A stretch of DNA of 64,000 nt from Anisakis pegreffii (taxonomy: Eukaryota > Nematoda > Chromadorea > Rhabditida > Anisakidae), in NCBI GenBank assembly GCA_035041965.1, contig JAPYMA010000093.1, positions 62,001 through 126,000 on the forward strand, in the 5' to 3' direction. The notes beneath the pieces are model-generated. The model did not search any database, was not told where the DNA came from, and worked only from the letters and a program-made list of their open reading frames with translations. The number at the start of each line of letters is the position of its first letter. The first letter of the stretch is position 1. Below are positions 25,401-38,900 of this stretch, piece by piece. The translations under genes and the position numbers were made by a program.

Positions 25401-27551
25401 CTGCATTGCTTCTGTTGTTATTATGATTGATTAATATAACTTCTATAGTTGACATAAAAATTGATATTATAGTGTTTAGTTGTTTAGCATTTGCAAAATG
25501 AAACGTTAGAAATTTATTGCAGAGGTTTATTCGAAAAGAATCCTCGAGCCTTAGTGAATCAATTCCCATACGAAGCCGTTTTAACTGTGAAAGATCTTTT
25601 GGCGGCGTCGATTCAATACGCGAATCGAGATTCATCGATGAACACCGAAACGTTGCGTTGGAAACCGGATTGGTTCCAAACAACATTCAATTTGTACACT
25701 GAATTGCCGCAGTTCGTCGCGTACTATCAACACAGAGCTCGGAAGTTTGTTTTGATGTCCTTTGCAGCTGTGTACACGAAATCGGATATTTATTCAACAT
25801 TCACTAGTTGAGTGTGTTCGTTTACTATGAGCGAAGTATTATTTTAGTATGAATATTTGTTTATTATTATTCAATATTAACATTTATTAATATTTATTTA
25901 TAGCAAAATTATTAGTACCTCAAGTTTTTTCAATATGGTTAGTTTCAAATTGGTATTATAGAGGATTGGATAACACTTGGATAGTGAAGCCGTGGAATTT
26001 GGCACGTGGGCTTGATATGCACGTTACGGATAACCTCTCGTATATTATACGACTCGTCGAGAGTGGACCAAAGGTGAGTGGCAAGCAATTGGTCATATAT
26101 TTGTGTGTTAATTTGATGCTGGGTGTTGTTAAGATATGATTTTGAAGGGAATTAATTTGATGTTATATGGGAGCTTTTTGTATTTTTACTTTTCAATGTT
26201 CTTCAGATCGTGTGTAAATATATCGAAAGACCTGTGCTATTCCGCCGACCGGATAACGGAAATATGGTCAAATTCGACTTGCGTTATATTGTCTTGGTGA
26301 AAAGTTTGCAGCCACTAGTGATGGCGATGTATAATAATTTCTGGATTCGTTTTGCAATCAAGTGAGAGTTTTTATTTGGGATATTTGTTTTTGTATGATC
26401 ACATTGTTGTTGATAAATAAGCATTTATTTCATGGTTTCATGGAATAATTTAGGACCCTAATGAACTGTAGATTTATGATGCAGAATAGATCATGCAGAA
26501 GAATTTTCCAATGATTTATCAATTTTTTAGAAGTAAATTCGCGCATTCATAGTTGGTCTCATATTCTGTTTCTTTCAGTGATTTTTCACTGCTTGAGTTG
26601 GACGATCGTGAGACGCATTTGACAGTTTTCAATTACAGTGATCCATCGAAAGTGTTGGAGGTTTGTTTCGTGTTTATTTCGTTTGAGAGTTTTTATTTAA
26701 TTTTTGAATATGATTCATGTTACGGTTATTAATGTTTTGTTGTTATCGCTCCAATATATTTTTACTTTGGATTTCAGATAAATTTGGTATGAACAGATGG
26801 ATTTTTATTTTTTTCTCCCGTAGAATTTAAGCACATGATTGTCGAATTTGGCTTGGACATAGGAATATCTTTTTGCAGATGAAATGTCAAGATTTTACAA
26901 GCCAGTTGGAGAAGTTGTATGCAAACTTGAAGTGGTCTGAAATTCAGCAGAAGATTAATAACGCCGTAAAAGATTTATTCTTGACTATATCCAGGTGAAG
27001 TTTTGATTTTGGAGCGAAAATCATTTCGTCATAAAATTTGAATTGTTTAGTGTGAATATTCAGAATGTTAAGATTGAGCTCTGTGATATTATGGTTTTGA
27101 TTTGAACGTTTTTAGTGGTGAACCTCCACGTTCAATGAAACATAACGCACAATCGAGAGCAATGTATGGAATCGATGTTATGCTGAAATGGGACTCTGAT
27201 GGTATTTTTTGTTGAATTGTTTAAAGAATGAAAAATTTTTCCATTTTTTTCTTTTCATTTTCTCCGTTCGTACCCGACAATTATTCATCTAACTCAAACT
27301 GAAATGTGTAATCATATATTATTTGGTTCATCCAGTCCAATGCAACGATTAAAAGAGATAGGTAATGCCAAAGAGAATGTATCATAACGATTGCAGATGA
27401 GAAGACCCGAAACGTTCAAGTGTCAATAATTGAGGGCAATTTCATGCCTGATTGCGAGCGAGCCTGTGCATACTATCCAGATTTTGCTGATACTGTCTTC
27501 AAATTTTTATTTATGGACGAAGTGGATACGAGTAAAATAACGATGTTATAA
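22467..27551 (+). CDS. TTLL12: Tubulin-tyrosine-ligase-like protein 12
   Basis: Fourteen exons give a 723-aa protein: 22467-22732, 22915-23023, 23139-23316, 23525-23664, 23838-24000, 24221-24414, 25088-25281, 25523-25744, 25962-26073, 26207-26361, 26579-26660, 26879-26994, 27116-27201, 27397-27551. All phases agree. It follows vertebrate TTLL12 in order: [124 protein letters not shown] and [16 protein letters not shown]. It is longer than the human protein (644 aa), partly because exon 3 adds an acidic Gly/Glu/Ala-rich linker (residues about 126-184). TTLL12 is regarded as a pseudo-ligase combining a SET-like N-terminus with a TTL domain; the Glu and Asn of the metal-binding ExN motif remain near residue 685. 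The exon 5 start is ambiguous (TTGAAG at 23837 or GTTAG at 23819, both phase 0). Exon 7 also follows TTGAAG. Confidence 0.93.
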
Positions 27552-28937
27552 AAGAGCTTTGAAAATGGTTTCGGAAATTTCAGTGTGTGAATGAAGAAAT
27601 TGTTTCTAAAAATATATGCTTCATTTTTCATAAAATAATGCAGTTTTAGTGTAGCTCATTCATTGCGTTCGTTAATTTCGGCCCAATTTGCAAATTTTGA
27701 ATTGTTTTCGTGTGGTGTTTAATGTAAAGAATGTTAATTGTAAATTGAAAATTTTGTTTTTGTACTGTTTTTTTATTAGAAGTTATAGGAGATTTATTAT
27801 TGAGCTTTTAGTTTGTTTGTTGGAGATTCTAAGTCGATATATAATAGCAGTAATATGATGTAGACGGCGTGTTTATGATAATTTCATGCGTTATCATTAT
27901 TGTTTAATGTTATTTCTATCATTAACTTTGCTGTTATTGGATTATAATTGTTTTCTCGCAGATTTCTATTCGGCAGCGTATGGTTTCGTTCCAGTCAATC
28001 GTATTGATTAAATCCCATCTTATTACTCTTGCTACTCTTCCTTAAAACATTATTGTATTTCACTGTTCAAGATTATTATAGTGAATTTTTACATGTATCT
28101 AGTATAGATATATTTCTATATCTAGTAATTTTTACATGTATCTAATGTTATAGTATCTATTTGATAACTTAGACATCTTACCGTATATATGATGTTAGGC
28201 TTATGCAGATATCATCCTAGCTTCTAGAGGTCTATTTTCGTTAAGGCAATGGATTTGTGTACAAAGACGTTATTGGATTGTTGTTAAAGAGACTGTTTTG
28301 AGACACCTGAAGAGATTAGATGCTGTGCTTATTGAACACGCGTTAGTTTATTGATAAGGTGTATTGTTGTTGTTTGCATTATTATCATATCATTATTATC
28401 AGTATCTCATTATGCGGTTATTCGTCTATTTTATGCAGCTACACTGTGCTATTTGGTGAGTGCAGACAAGGATTTGTTATCAGATATTATCATCTCATCT
28501 AATCAATTACTGCTTTCATTGTTTCGTTTTGGCTATTTTCAAATTTTCTTCACAAACATTTTTCCTAATTGTTTTTCAGCTTTGCTAACCCACATGATGT
28601 TGTTTCTCTTTTCAGTTGAGCAGCAGTTAATCATTTTGTTTACGGTGTAATTTTCGTTGCTAATAGATTTTTAACGAGTCTATTTTCGTGTCAAACACTT
28701 TTTTATGTGCTCTGACTGACGAGTTGGTTTCTTTTTCATTCGTTTTGAATAACAAATGAAAGCACTTTCGTGTGAAAAATAAATTTTCGACCTGTTCTAC
28801 ACTCTGTTGGGGAAATCGCTTTGCAGTGACAACAGAAGAGTTGCATGGTAATAGAATTTGCTGATGAATGGTAATAGAATTGGTTTGGAAACTTTTATAG
28901 ATTTGCAAAATTAAGAACAAGATGACTGTTTAGTAAT
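27552..28937. other. Intergenic region downstream of TTLL12
   Basis: No gene is supported; the sequence is T-rich. A small palindrome TCTAGTATAGATATATTTCT... at about 28,098-28,127 lies between direct copies of AATTTTTACATGTATCTA (28,084 and 28,127). Confidence 0.5.
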
Positions 28938-31290
28938 AAAGGATAAGGTAGATTCAGAAAAATGAATTTTTAAGTTTATGTTGTAAAGTGTGACTGATAG
29001 AAACAGCCGCACCAACAGGGAATATGTTATGGTTTCGGGAAGTCATGCATTTTTTCCAGAGAGACAGTAATGATCAGATTGACGTGATTGAATTTCCGGC
29101 TTCACCACGTCGTCGTTCCAGGTTACGACAAATTCCGGGGCCTGCATGGGTAATGCAAGTTCTGCATAGATGCTAGGTATATGTTGCGGGGCAAACCTGA
29201 AGATACGGGTAGGGTAAACGCAGTTATGCATCATTGGTCATCGGGCAGATCAAGAAGTGCCTAGAGTTCGGCGGCAGAACGAAATCGCAGAGTTTCAGAA
29301 GACGTTCCTGGAGAATCAGTCGTATCTCTAGAACAAGGCATCTTTCTCTGACAACTAAGTGCTTTTCTGGTAGCAGAAGTTCTATAGAATCCGATGATAC
29401 AAAGAAATCTATATGTTACAGAACAAACCTGAGGATATAGGTAGCTCGAATATGATACCAGTGATATTTCAGTGGATATGCACCGCTGACCAACGTACAG
29501 CATCAGATTATAGTGAAATCGCTGAGTTCCGTGATATAGTTTGCAAAATCAGCCATATCTCAATAACTAGGCATTTGCCACCGACAAGATATATGTTTTT
29601 CTGATTGCAGAAATTCTGAAGAATTTGATGATGCAAAGAAGTCTATATGTTACAGGGCAAACCTGAGGATATAGGTGGTTTGAATATGATACCAATGATA
29701 TTCCAATGGATATGCACCGCTGACCAACGTGCAGATCAAATGCATAGAGTTTGGCGATATGGTGAAATCGCTGAGTTCCATGATATAGTTTGGAAAATCA
29801 GCCATATCTCAATAACTAGGCATTTTCCACCGACAACATATATATTTTTCTGATAGCAGAAATTCTGGAGAATCCGTTGATGCAAAGAAATCTATATGTT
29901 ATAGGGCAAACCTGAGGATACAGGTAGCTTGAATATGATACCAATGATATTCCAATAGACATGCGTTACTGATCAACGTACAGATCAAATACATAGAGTT
30001 TGGCGGTATAGTGAAATCGCTGAGTTCCATGAGATAATTTGGAAAATCATCCATATCACAATAACTAGGCATTTTCCACCCATAACATATATATTTTTCT
30101 GATTGCAGAAATTCTGGAGAATTTGATGATGCAAAGAAATCTATATGTTACAGGGCAAACCTGAGGATAGGTGGTTTGAATATGATACCAATGATATTCC
30201 AATGGATATGCGTCAGTGATCAACGCACAGATCAAATACACAGAGTTTGGCGGTAAAGTGAAATCGCTGAGTTCCATGATAGAGTTTGGAAAATCAGCCA
30301 CATCTCAATAACTAGGCATTTGCCACTGACAACATATATATTTTTCTGATTGCAGAAATTCTGGAGAATCTGATGATGCAAAGAAATCTATATGTTATAG
30401 GGCAAACCTGAGGATACAGGTAGCTTGAATATGATACCAATGATATTCCAATAGATATGCGTCACTGATCAACGTACAAATCAAATACATAGAGTTTGGC
30501 GATATAGTGAAATCGCTGAGTTCCATGATATAGTTTGGAAAATCAGCCATATCTCAATAACTAGGCATTTGCCACCGACAACATATATATTTTTCTGATT
30601 GCAGAAATTGTGGAGAATCTGATGATGCAAAGAAATCTGTATGTTATAGGGCAAGCCTGAGGATAGGTGGTTTGAATATGATACCAATGATATTCCAATA
30701 GATATGCGTGACTGGTCAACGTACAGATCAAATACATAGAGTTTGGCGGTATAGTGAAATCGTTGAGTTCCATGATAGAGTTTGGAAAATCAGCCATATC
30801 TCAATAACTAAGTATTTCCCTCCGACAACATATGTATTTTTCTGATTGCAGAAGTTCTGGAGAATCTAATGATGCAAAAAAATCTATATGTTACAGGGCA
30901 AACCTAAGGATACAGGTGGTTTGAATATGATACCAATGATATTCCAATAGATATGCGTGACTGATCAACGCACAGATCAAATACACAGAGTTTAGTGATG
31001 TAACGTAATCGCGAAGTTTCTGGAGACACTGGTGGACAATCAGGACATGCTCATGATGATTATTTAGTAGTAGAGGATTAACTAGATTCAGGAAGGCGAA
31101 TCTCTAAGTTTATTTTGCACAGAATGACTGACAGAAGCTGCCACACCAACAAGGAACATCTCATGGTTCCAGGAAGTCATGCATCCGTCCGAGAGAGTCA
31201 ATATTGATCAGACCGACGTGATTGAATTTCAGATTTCACCTCATCCTGCTTCGAGATTAAGGAATATTTCGAGACTTGCACGATCAACTC
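28938..31290. repeat. Tandem array of 233-249-bp units between flanking direct repeats
   Basis: The block GGGCAAACCTGAGGATA, or close variants of it, recurs at about 29190, 29424, 29657, 29905, 30154, 30402, 30650 and 30897. Spacings are 233 at first, then 247-249. Each unit also holds ATATATTTTTCTGATTGCAG and a block of the type GAGTTTGGCGGTATAGTGAA. The units are least diverged in the middle. The array is bracketed by about 210-bp direct repeats (about 28,938-29,150 and 31,072-31,285) sharing, for example, CCGCACCAACAGGGAA / CCACACCAACAAGGAA and GACGTGATTGAATTTC. Diverged units recur in the K2P gene intron at 48.3-48.95 kb. Confidence 0.9.
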
Positions 31291-31679
31291 AGCTATTTGT
31301 TCGAGGTGTTTGCTAATTTATAATCTTAAATGTATCGACATCTTGCCCATTGGCCCTCATCGTGACAATGGCTCTTAATAGCGCTCAGCTGCATGAATAA
31401 TGGAATGATCTAAAGCTGAGATAAATAAATAAATTGAATCATATGTGATGAAATCCCAAAAAAACAATTCAACAAATGATTCAATGGAATATTGTCTGCG
31501 CGGATGAATATTTCGAAATTTTGAATCATAAATATAAAAAATTATTTATTGTTTCATATGATTTTAGGAATGGAAACTTGTTTCGTTTGATTTTTCGAAT
31601 GGTCGTGTATTGACTTATTGGTGGCTTGCATTGGACAATAGCAATTAAAATAAATATTTTATTTCTCTGCTAATTCCGA

Positions 31680-31832
31680 ATGACACCTCGAACACCATCA
31701 TTAACACCAAACGAGAAGTCAAACGATGTTGGAAAAACATTTTCGACGAATTCATTTTCGTCAATTTCATCATCCGAGAGGCAAAAACTCGTGTTCCGAT
31801 TTAATCCTGATATCGAATGGCAACAGGATTGA
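31680..31832 (+). CDS. Candidate small ORF (50 aa), unknown
   Basis: The ATG at 31680 is preceded directly by an in-frame TAA and opens a 50-codon frame ending with TGA at 31830. The peptide begins MTPRTPSLTPNEKSNDVGKT, has a Ser-rich middle and ends KLVFRFNPDIEWQQD. Its composition is much more protein-like than surrounding frames. A second coding-like stretch in another frame (NDTTSRDDIAAKISG) follows at once. A third (ILLPPASVKQRNDDGDVDHY... ending LSLTDR-stop at 32175) follows an AAG-type acceptor (TTTAAG at 31981). It may be a small gene with a frameshift, or parts of a multi-exon gene. No family is recognised. Confidence 0.3.
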   Translation: MTPRTPSLTPNEKSNDVGKTFSTNSFSSISSSERQKLVFRFNPDIEWQQD

Positions 31833-32175
31833 TAATGACACCACGAGTCGTGATGATATTGCTGCTAAAATTAGTGGTGTAAATCAAAAAACTGATAAAA
31901 TTACTGATTAGAGGATTGCGTTTTATTGTTTCATTTTCTTGTATTTGTCATAAAATTAATTCAAAATCAATCGACTTTAAGGTGTGTCATTAAATACACA
32001 ACATAATGCAATGCAAAGTTGTACTGAAATATGTAATAAAATAAATATCGTCATCGTCATCTCATCTGAAAATGTTCGAATTCTCCTCCCACCCGCATCT
32101 GTCAAACAACGCAACGACGATGGTGATGTTGATCACTATTACGATCGGAAAGCACTTTCGTTGACGGATAGATGA

Positions 32176-32950
32176 ACTGAACTCCTTTTTAAAGACGTTC
32201 ACTTCCTTCTGCTGCACTCATTGACGAAGTTTATTTGATTCCTTCGTCAATATACTACCGTTTTACCACTTGAAATTTCGTTTTAATTGTAGACAGTTTG
32301 CTATTTTCATTGATAATTACCTGCTATTATTGTTATCATTATTATTGTTATAATTATTACTAGTTAATGTCACCAGTAATATTACTATCATTTGCTATAT
32401 TGTTGTACTATTGAGATTGTTTCATGTTTTTAGTACGGTATTTTACCGTGAGCATTAATGGAATTATCGCATTGTAATTATTGTTTTGTGTCAATCGTGT
32501 TCAATTATTTCGAATGAATGTAACAAATGAAATCACTGTAAATTCTCAAACGTTTATAGCGAAATTTTTCCGTGAGCATTAGATTCCAAACTTCACAGGG
32601 TTCTCTTTTGAGTTTGCTGACCAACAAAATTTATACCTTATTTTCGGAACCAAAATTCGGAATGTCTCTTCGCGATCGTATTTTGATCATTCCCAGAACA
32701 GTATGTAATGTGTAAATGAACAAAATTTCTTTTTAGAAGTCTTGGATTCGCTACGATCTTGTTCGAAGTTTATTTTGAATATTCATTTGTTCAACGAGAA
32801 ACTAAAATCAAACAGACGGATTCATACAAATTCATATTCAGTTATCTGTTCGTTTATTCAATTATTCGCTGCCAATCTATAATCATCTGCTATTTTGTCC
32901 ACCATCTGACTGTTTAATCTCAAAGTTTCAAGCAAAATTCATCTGGAATA
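32176..32950. other. Intergenic region upstream of the calponin-family gene
   Basis: No coding exon was seen. It includes a TTATTGTTATAATTATTAC-like simple stretch near 32,330-32,360. GTTTCAAG, about 20 bases before the ATG at 32951, is a possible leader acceptor. Confidence 0.45.
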
Positions 32951-35900
32951 ATGGCCAATCATGGACCAAGCTATGGTCTCAGTCGTGAACTTGAACGAAA
33001 AGTAAGTTGTTTTGATCGAACAAATATTTTTGATCGTTTTCTTCTTTTTCGTAAACACCGTCCGTCACCTCCGTCAACACTGTCATCATCACCATCTTAT
33101 CGAATTATCTTATTAACGCGTTCTATCGATTACAGAACCAGTAATAGATATCTAATCTGATGCAAATGCTTCATCACGCAAAAAACAGCGACCATATTTG
33201 AGAATCTCAGCGATTCTTGAGAAACTTCTAATTAAATGTTGATTCATACACATGTTTTGAGCTGATCAATTCCTCTCAAACTGCACTGCAGATTTTTCTT
33301 AAATGAATATTCAGTAAGAAAACAGTAAATTGAACAGTTGAGATATGCGTTATATAATCAATTTTGCATTTGCATTTCGTTCGTTCCATCGCCTAAACCT
33401 GTATTCGCATCATTTGATGCTGAAGTGTTGCATGCATAAGAACAACTCCCAGAAGAGATTCAGTATGGTGTGCGATTATGTTGATGCGCTGCGCTGCGAA
33501 TTAATGTCACCGTTGATTGTATGCAATAATAGTAATAACAGTAAGGAGGATGATAATATTAATAATGATAATTATCATTAACGAACTCTATGTCGTTCTT
33601 GCACAATACTACATGCATGCGTTCAGTGTAATATATTAATTATTATTAATGTAATGCAATATGAATATATTAAGAGACAATAACGTGTGGAATGAATAAG
33701 ATGTATTGTACTGATCTTCACTATCATTCTAGCAATACTGTTTATCTCTAATCGATTTCCAATAGATTCAATCAGATCAATTCATATCACCAACATAAGA
33801 ATATGCAATCCCAAATTCATCGAACATATTTTCAAAATATATTCAATTTCCCCATCAAACTCATCAGAATCTCCGAACCCAGCTACCAATCGAATATTAC
33901 TCGAAATTGGCAGGTAGCGCAAGCAGTAACCATAATTGTAGATAATCTCATCGAATGAAACTGCGTGAATTCAGCAGCATTGCGCAATGAACAGAAGTTG
34001 AAGTTAAAATTATGTCGGATACAAAAAATAGTCTCTTAGTCTAAAAATTTACCGATAAGTTCAGAAAATTGGGTGATTGAGCTGTGAAAATGAAAGCGCT
34101 ATTACAAAAACGATGTTGTGGATAAGGGTGTTGTGTAGTCACGAGTCGTTATTTACAGAAATGCTAAAAGCATCCAATGTAAATATTCTCCGTAACATTT
34201 CCTACAAAGCGTTATTCCTAAATTCCGTATATTATTAATATTTCCTATAATATTGACTGCATCATCGATCATGATTCATTGGTATTGTTATAGTCAGTTG
34301 TTGATCAAGATTGCCTCTTTTATCGTGTTTGCTATTTGCCATTGAGCATTGAGCATCATCAGATCTATATGAGTAAGCCAACGAAACAAACCAATTCTCA
34401 CAATCAAAGCACACCAAAACCAATGACTAAACGTAAATTTTCGATGAAAATTATGACTTTCTCATGAATTTTTTCGAGAGGTTTCAAAATTTGTCTCAAA
34501 TTTTCTCACAATCACATGAAAATTCCAGTTTCCAGTCGCATTCAAGTTCACTTCACTTCAATTCAACTTCAAAAAATTTTATTCATTCGGGATGCAAAAT
34601 TTCAAACTTGATCCACTTATGTGGATATATCTCCGAACATAACAAGAATTAAGTACAATTGGCGAATGATAAATTCAAAATTAGAATCCAACTTTCATAG
34701 TTATGAACTCTTTTTACAAACTGGATGCATATTTTATCAGTTGGATTTGGCATAATAAATAATTCTCTTTTGACTGTATAAGGAGTGAGGATTTCATTGC
34801 TACTGAGTTGGTATGTGATGAATGAAGCAGCATAACTTATCTCATAATTGCAAAGCAAAATGTTAGAAAATTTACAACAGCCACAAAACAATTTAATTGA
34901 TGAATGCACGTATCGTCATCATGAAATCATCATTATTACCACTCTCACCATCATTATTTCGTGTCTATGTTAGATGTGAATCTAATATTTTTATCGACAA
35001 TACATCAATGAACATGAATTTACGGCTGCCTCACATAACATCAATAATCTACTCGAAAATGACCTTCAAATCGCACTGAAAGCTTCTCATTTCTCTTCAT
35101 TCCGGCCTGTAGAATTCATGTTTTTTATCGAAAATGTGTGTGATCAGGGAACGTTCATGATAAATCTGATGAAATCAAATTAAAATTTCTCATGAAACAT
35201 TCATTCATCAGTTCATTAAACGAACGCAATTTTGAGTAGGAATTAAGATTGATGTCCCAAAGTATTAATATTAAATGGCCTTTTACCTGTCCATTTTGTC
35301 CATCTTTTAACCTATTCGATGCGTTGGGCATCTTTTTTGAGGCATTTTTTCCGAGGGACTCAATAAAATTAATTTTCGAGAATTCTCTTCGAAGGTGACG
35401 GAATATTTTAAAGGGATAATTTATCTTCGATAACAACTACCTTCGATACACTCCGGTTTTCGTATATTCTCTAAATATTTTTAAATTCTTCAAAATCGAT
35501 TTCACTCAAGTTGAGATGAGAAATTATCAATAACCTATTCATTTCGTGTTGGATTATCAGTCAACGAATCAGATCACCTATCAACTGTGCACAGATGTTC
35601 AATGTGAACGATGACCTTCTGATCTGTTCCGCAGTATCATTTGCGATAATCAATAATTCGGTCAAAACCATTGCAAATTCAATCAAAATTTCTGACGGAT
35701 CATGCGGAATTTTGCTGCCGGAATGATTTAGCCAATAAAGTTCAGCATTTCGTTTAGTCGTTGATAACGAAACATCACAAATTTTTTGGATAAGAATCAT
35801 GCATGCCCAGTGGCATGACCACACATGGTCCTCATTGTAACGCATTAATTGACAACAAATAGACTAAAGAACTAGGTGAATATTGAGCTTATGGAGTCAG

Positions 35901-38900
35901 GGGCCATCCTTGAATCGTTTTCTTCGAGATGCCTTCAAAAATACGCCTTTAAAATGTAGCCGATTCCCTGAAGTCATGAAAAAGTCATAGATCATTCTTG
36001 GCTATCGGAATAGTGAATTCAAAAATTCATTCGCTATTCTTATAGCTAAGAAACTCCTCTGTCTGGCTGCGCAGTGACTCCGGGAGTGTTGAAGAAAATT
36101 AGCTTGAAGAATGAGCAAACGTCTTGAAAATCCTGATGTGAATAAATTCTAATGAGAATTTCGCATAAAGAGATAAATCTATTCCTGGTGATTCTGATTC
36201 CATAAAGTATTTTGAAACGTAGATATTGAAGCATATGGAGCACTTCAATGACCTCATTAAGAATGAATCAATAGCTTATGAATAACTTTATTATAACCGT
36301 TCCTATGTAAGAATTTTATGTTCAGAATAATTATGATGGTGTTGGCAATAGCAGAAACGATAGCAACAATAAAATATTATAAAGGAGTAACTGTGACTAA
36401 GAGTCTTCTTTTCTGCTAGAAGAACTACTTGAGCATTTGTTAAACAGATTTTCATTTTTTGTGATCTTTCAGAATCAAGCACGATTTTCAATCGATGAAG
36501 CTCAAGAGGTGCTCTCATGGATTGAACAAGTCACAAATGTACAATTTCCAACTGATCCTTTAACACTGCAGTCGGCACAAGACGTGGCTGAAGCACTCAA
36601 AGATGGTGTTCAACTCTGCGAGTTAGTACCATTGAATTCTCTGCTGAGATGTTTTCATCCAAACAATTTGAAAATTTTATCACTTAAGACACTTTTTTCG
36701 ACAAGCTTCTTGCAAATTATAAGTTATGGATCCTGTTGTTGGAGTGTCGGCAATATTGATCACGTTATTGATCACAATCCTTAATGAATTGATTATCTTG
36801 ACTATTATAAATGATCTCCAAAATGTGCAATGCACAACACATTCAATAACTCAAATAAATTCAATCGTTTGCCTGACAAAACGAACTGTAATATTTGTCA
36901 ACATTCTATCAATCAGGATTTCAGAGGATTTTGAAGCTATCACTTGCTTTTTATTATTTGCTGTTACCAGAATTGATTAATTTGTTTGTCCTTTCCCGGT
37001 CGTGGTTATTTTGCATTTCTACAATATTTCAGTTTAATGTGCAGACTGATGAATGATCCAAATGCTTTACCGTACAATCGAAACCCTAAAATGCCATTTC
37101 ATAAGGTTTGTGTTTAAATTTTCACTAAAAATTATTGCATTTTCTCAAGCTATCCTCCAACCAACTGCGAAATTCCTTTTCTGAAGTGTAACCAAACGGA
37201 ACAGCGGCGAAAATTCCTCAAATTAGTGAAGAACTCAAAACTGAGCTCATTGACTTTATGATATGATGAAAATATGATCGGTATGAAGTGAAATTGTTGA
37301 ACGTTGGAATCTTTCATTGAAATACACACGGAATGATTCCAAAAATGAATCGGTGCAAATTTTGAACACCATTTAAATGATCTCTTAAAGTAGAACGAAA
37401 CGAAATATTTGCTTGTTAGATTGTAATGTTGCATAATGCTTGAATATTTTGTCTATGCCTTATAAGATGCGGAGTGTAAAAGCATTATATGACGTGCTGC
37501 AATGTGTATGATACGATGATACAAAATTGATATGAAATAATCTCCATCATAATATAAGATGAATTTGCGAGATATTATCGTCAAAACTGTCACAAAAACT
37601 TGATAGAAAATTAAATAATGTGTTTTGCGAATTCAATTTTAACACCAGTCGAGAGATTTTTCTGAATGCACTATAAAGGAATTTGCTTGATACAAAATTG
37701 ATTACCATCAAACTTGTATAATACTATAAAATAATACTTTTTGAACTATATGAAACATGAATGCAATGTTTGCTTTGACAATACAATATATGATTTGTGT
37801 GTGTGTGCGTAATGAAAGCATCATATTTAGGTAATAATAGCATTACGCAATAGATAATCGAATGAATTAATGATTTAGGAAGAATTATTTGAAAAGTGCG
37901 CTAAAGATCACTCGTTAATCTGGATTCGATTCTCTTTCGAAGCGAATTGAATTGGTTTTAGGACTTGTTTGCATTTGGTGTAGTTAAATCTGTAGGAATG
38001 CGATGCACAAAAATGCTTGTCGAGCAAATGCACATACAGAGTATAAACAAATAGCAGCAAAAATTTTGTCGCATATTCATTTAGTTTCTTACGATCACCC
38101 AAAATTTTGATGCATATAACAAATATACGTAAGTAAGTAATTTAGGTGCTCGTTCACCTCAAATTCTAAAATCTAGATTGCTTCTTAGCTGATGCACCCA
38201 TTGTCGATGCAATAAAACGGTCGTTTCACAGTCGATAAGATAAGCTTTCTTGCAAACATGAATTAGCTAGCCACAGCCAATACGCTTAAATTTTAGCTTT
38301 TTCATCTGCTCTGAGTTTTAATTTGTTTGCTATATTGCACAAAAAGTTAACTGAGAAACCGATACTGTTATAGGTAATTGATCATCATAATGATCATTTA
38401 TTCAGTTCAGTCTTAGAGTTCAGATGATTATTCCTAATCAAGTACCAATCGGCCAATAGGACTGTACCCAATCCCTCTTCAAAATTACTTTTCAAAAGTC
38501 TTTCCTCCCAAAATATACTTTACGATCTTAAAGATCCACTCCTTGAGATAGCCCGAACAATGTCTTTCAAATTTCCAACTCATAGAAGTCAATTGCGAGG
38601 CCCTTGTTCTTCTGTAAAATCGTGATTGATTTCTGGAGATGTCGGGTAATGGAATCATGGAATTTCATCTAATGCACAAGGGAAATTTCAATCAAAAACA
38701 GAGCACATCAAAACGGTATCATAAAATGACCACTAAAGTACACTCGTTGGCTGTATAATTACGATTAAGATTGTATTTTGTATGAGAGTCTTGTTGAGTG
38801 AGCATAGAAATGAACAGATGGATGAAGTGATTGCCGCGGGCGATACATCTTTTTTGAAATCGAACTAACCATAAACTTGCCACCCTGCCATCAGCAAAGG

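Noticed and set aside
28351..28650. Hydrophobic 99-codon frame downstream of TTLL12
   Set aside because: Made of T-rich sequence that always translates to hydrophobic residues; no start context or partner exons.
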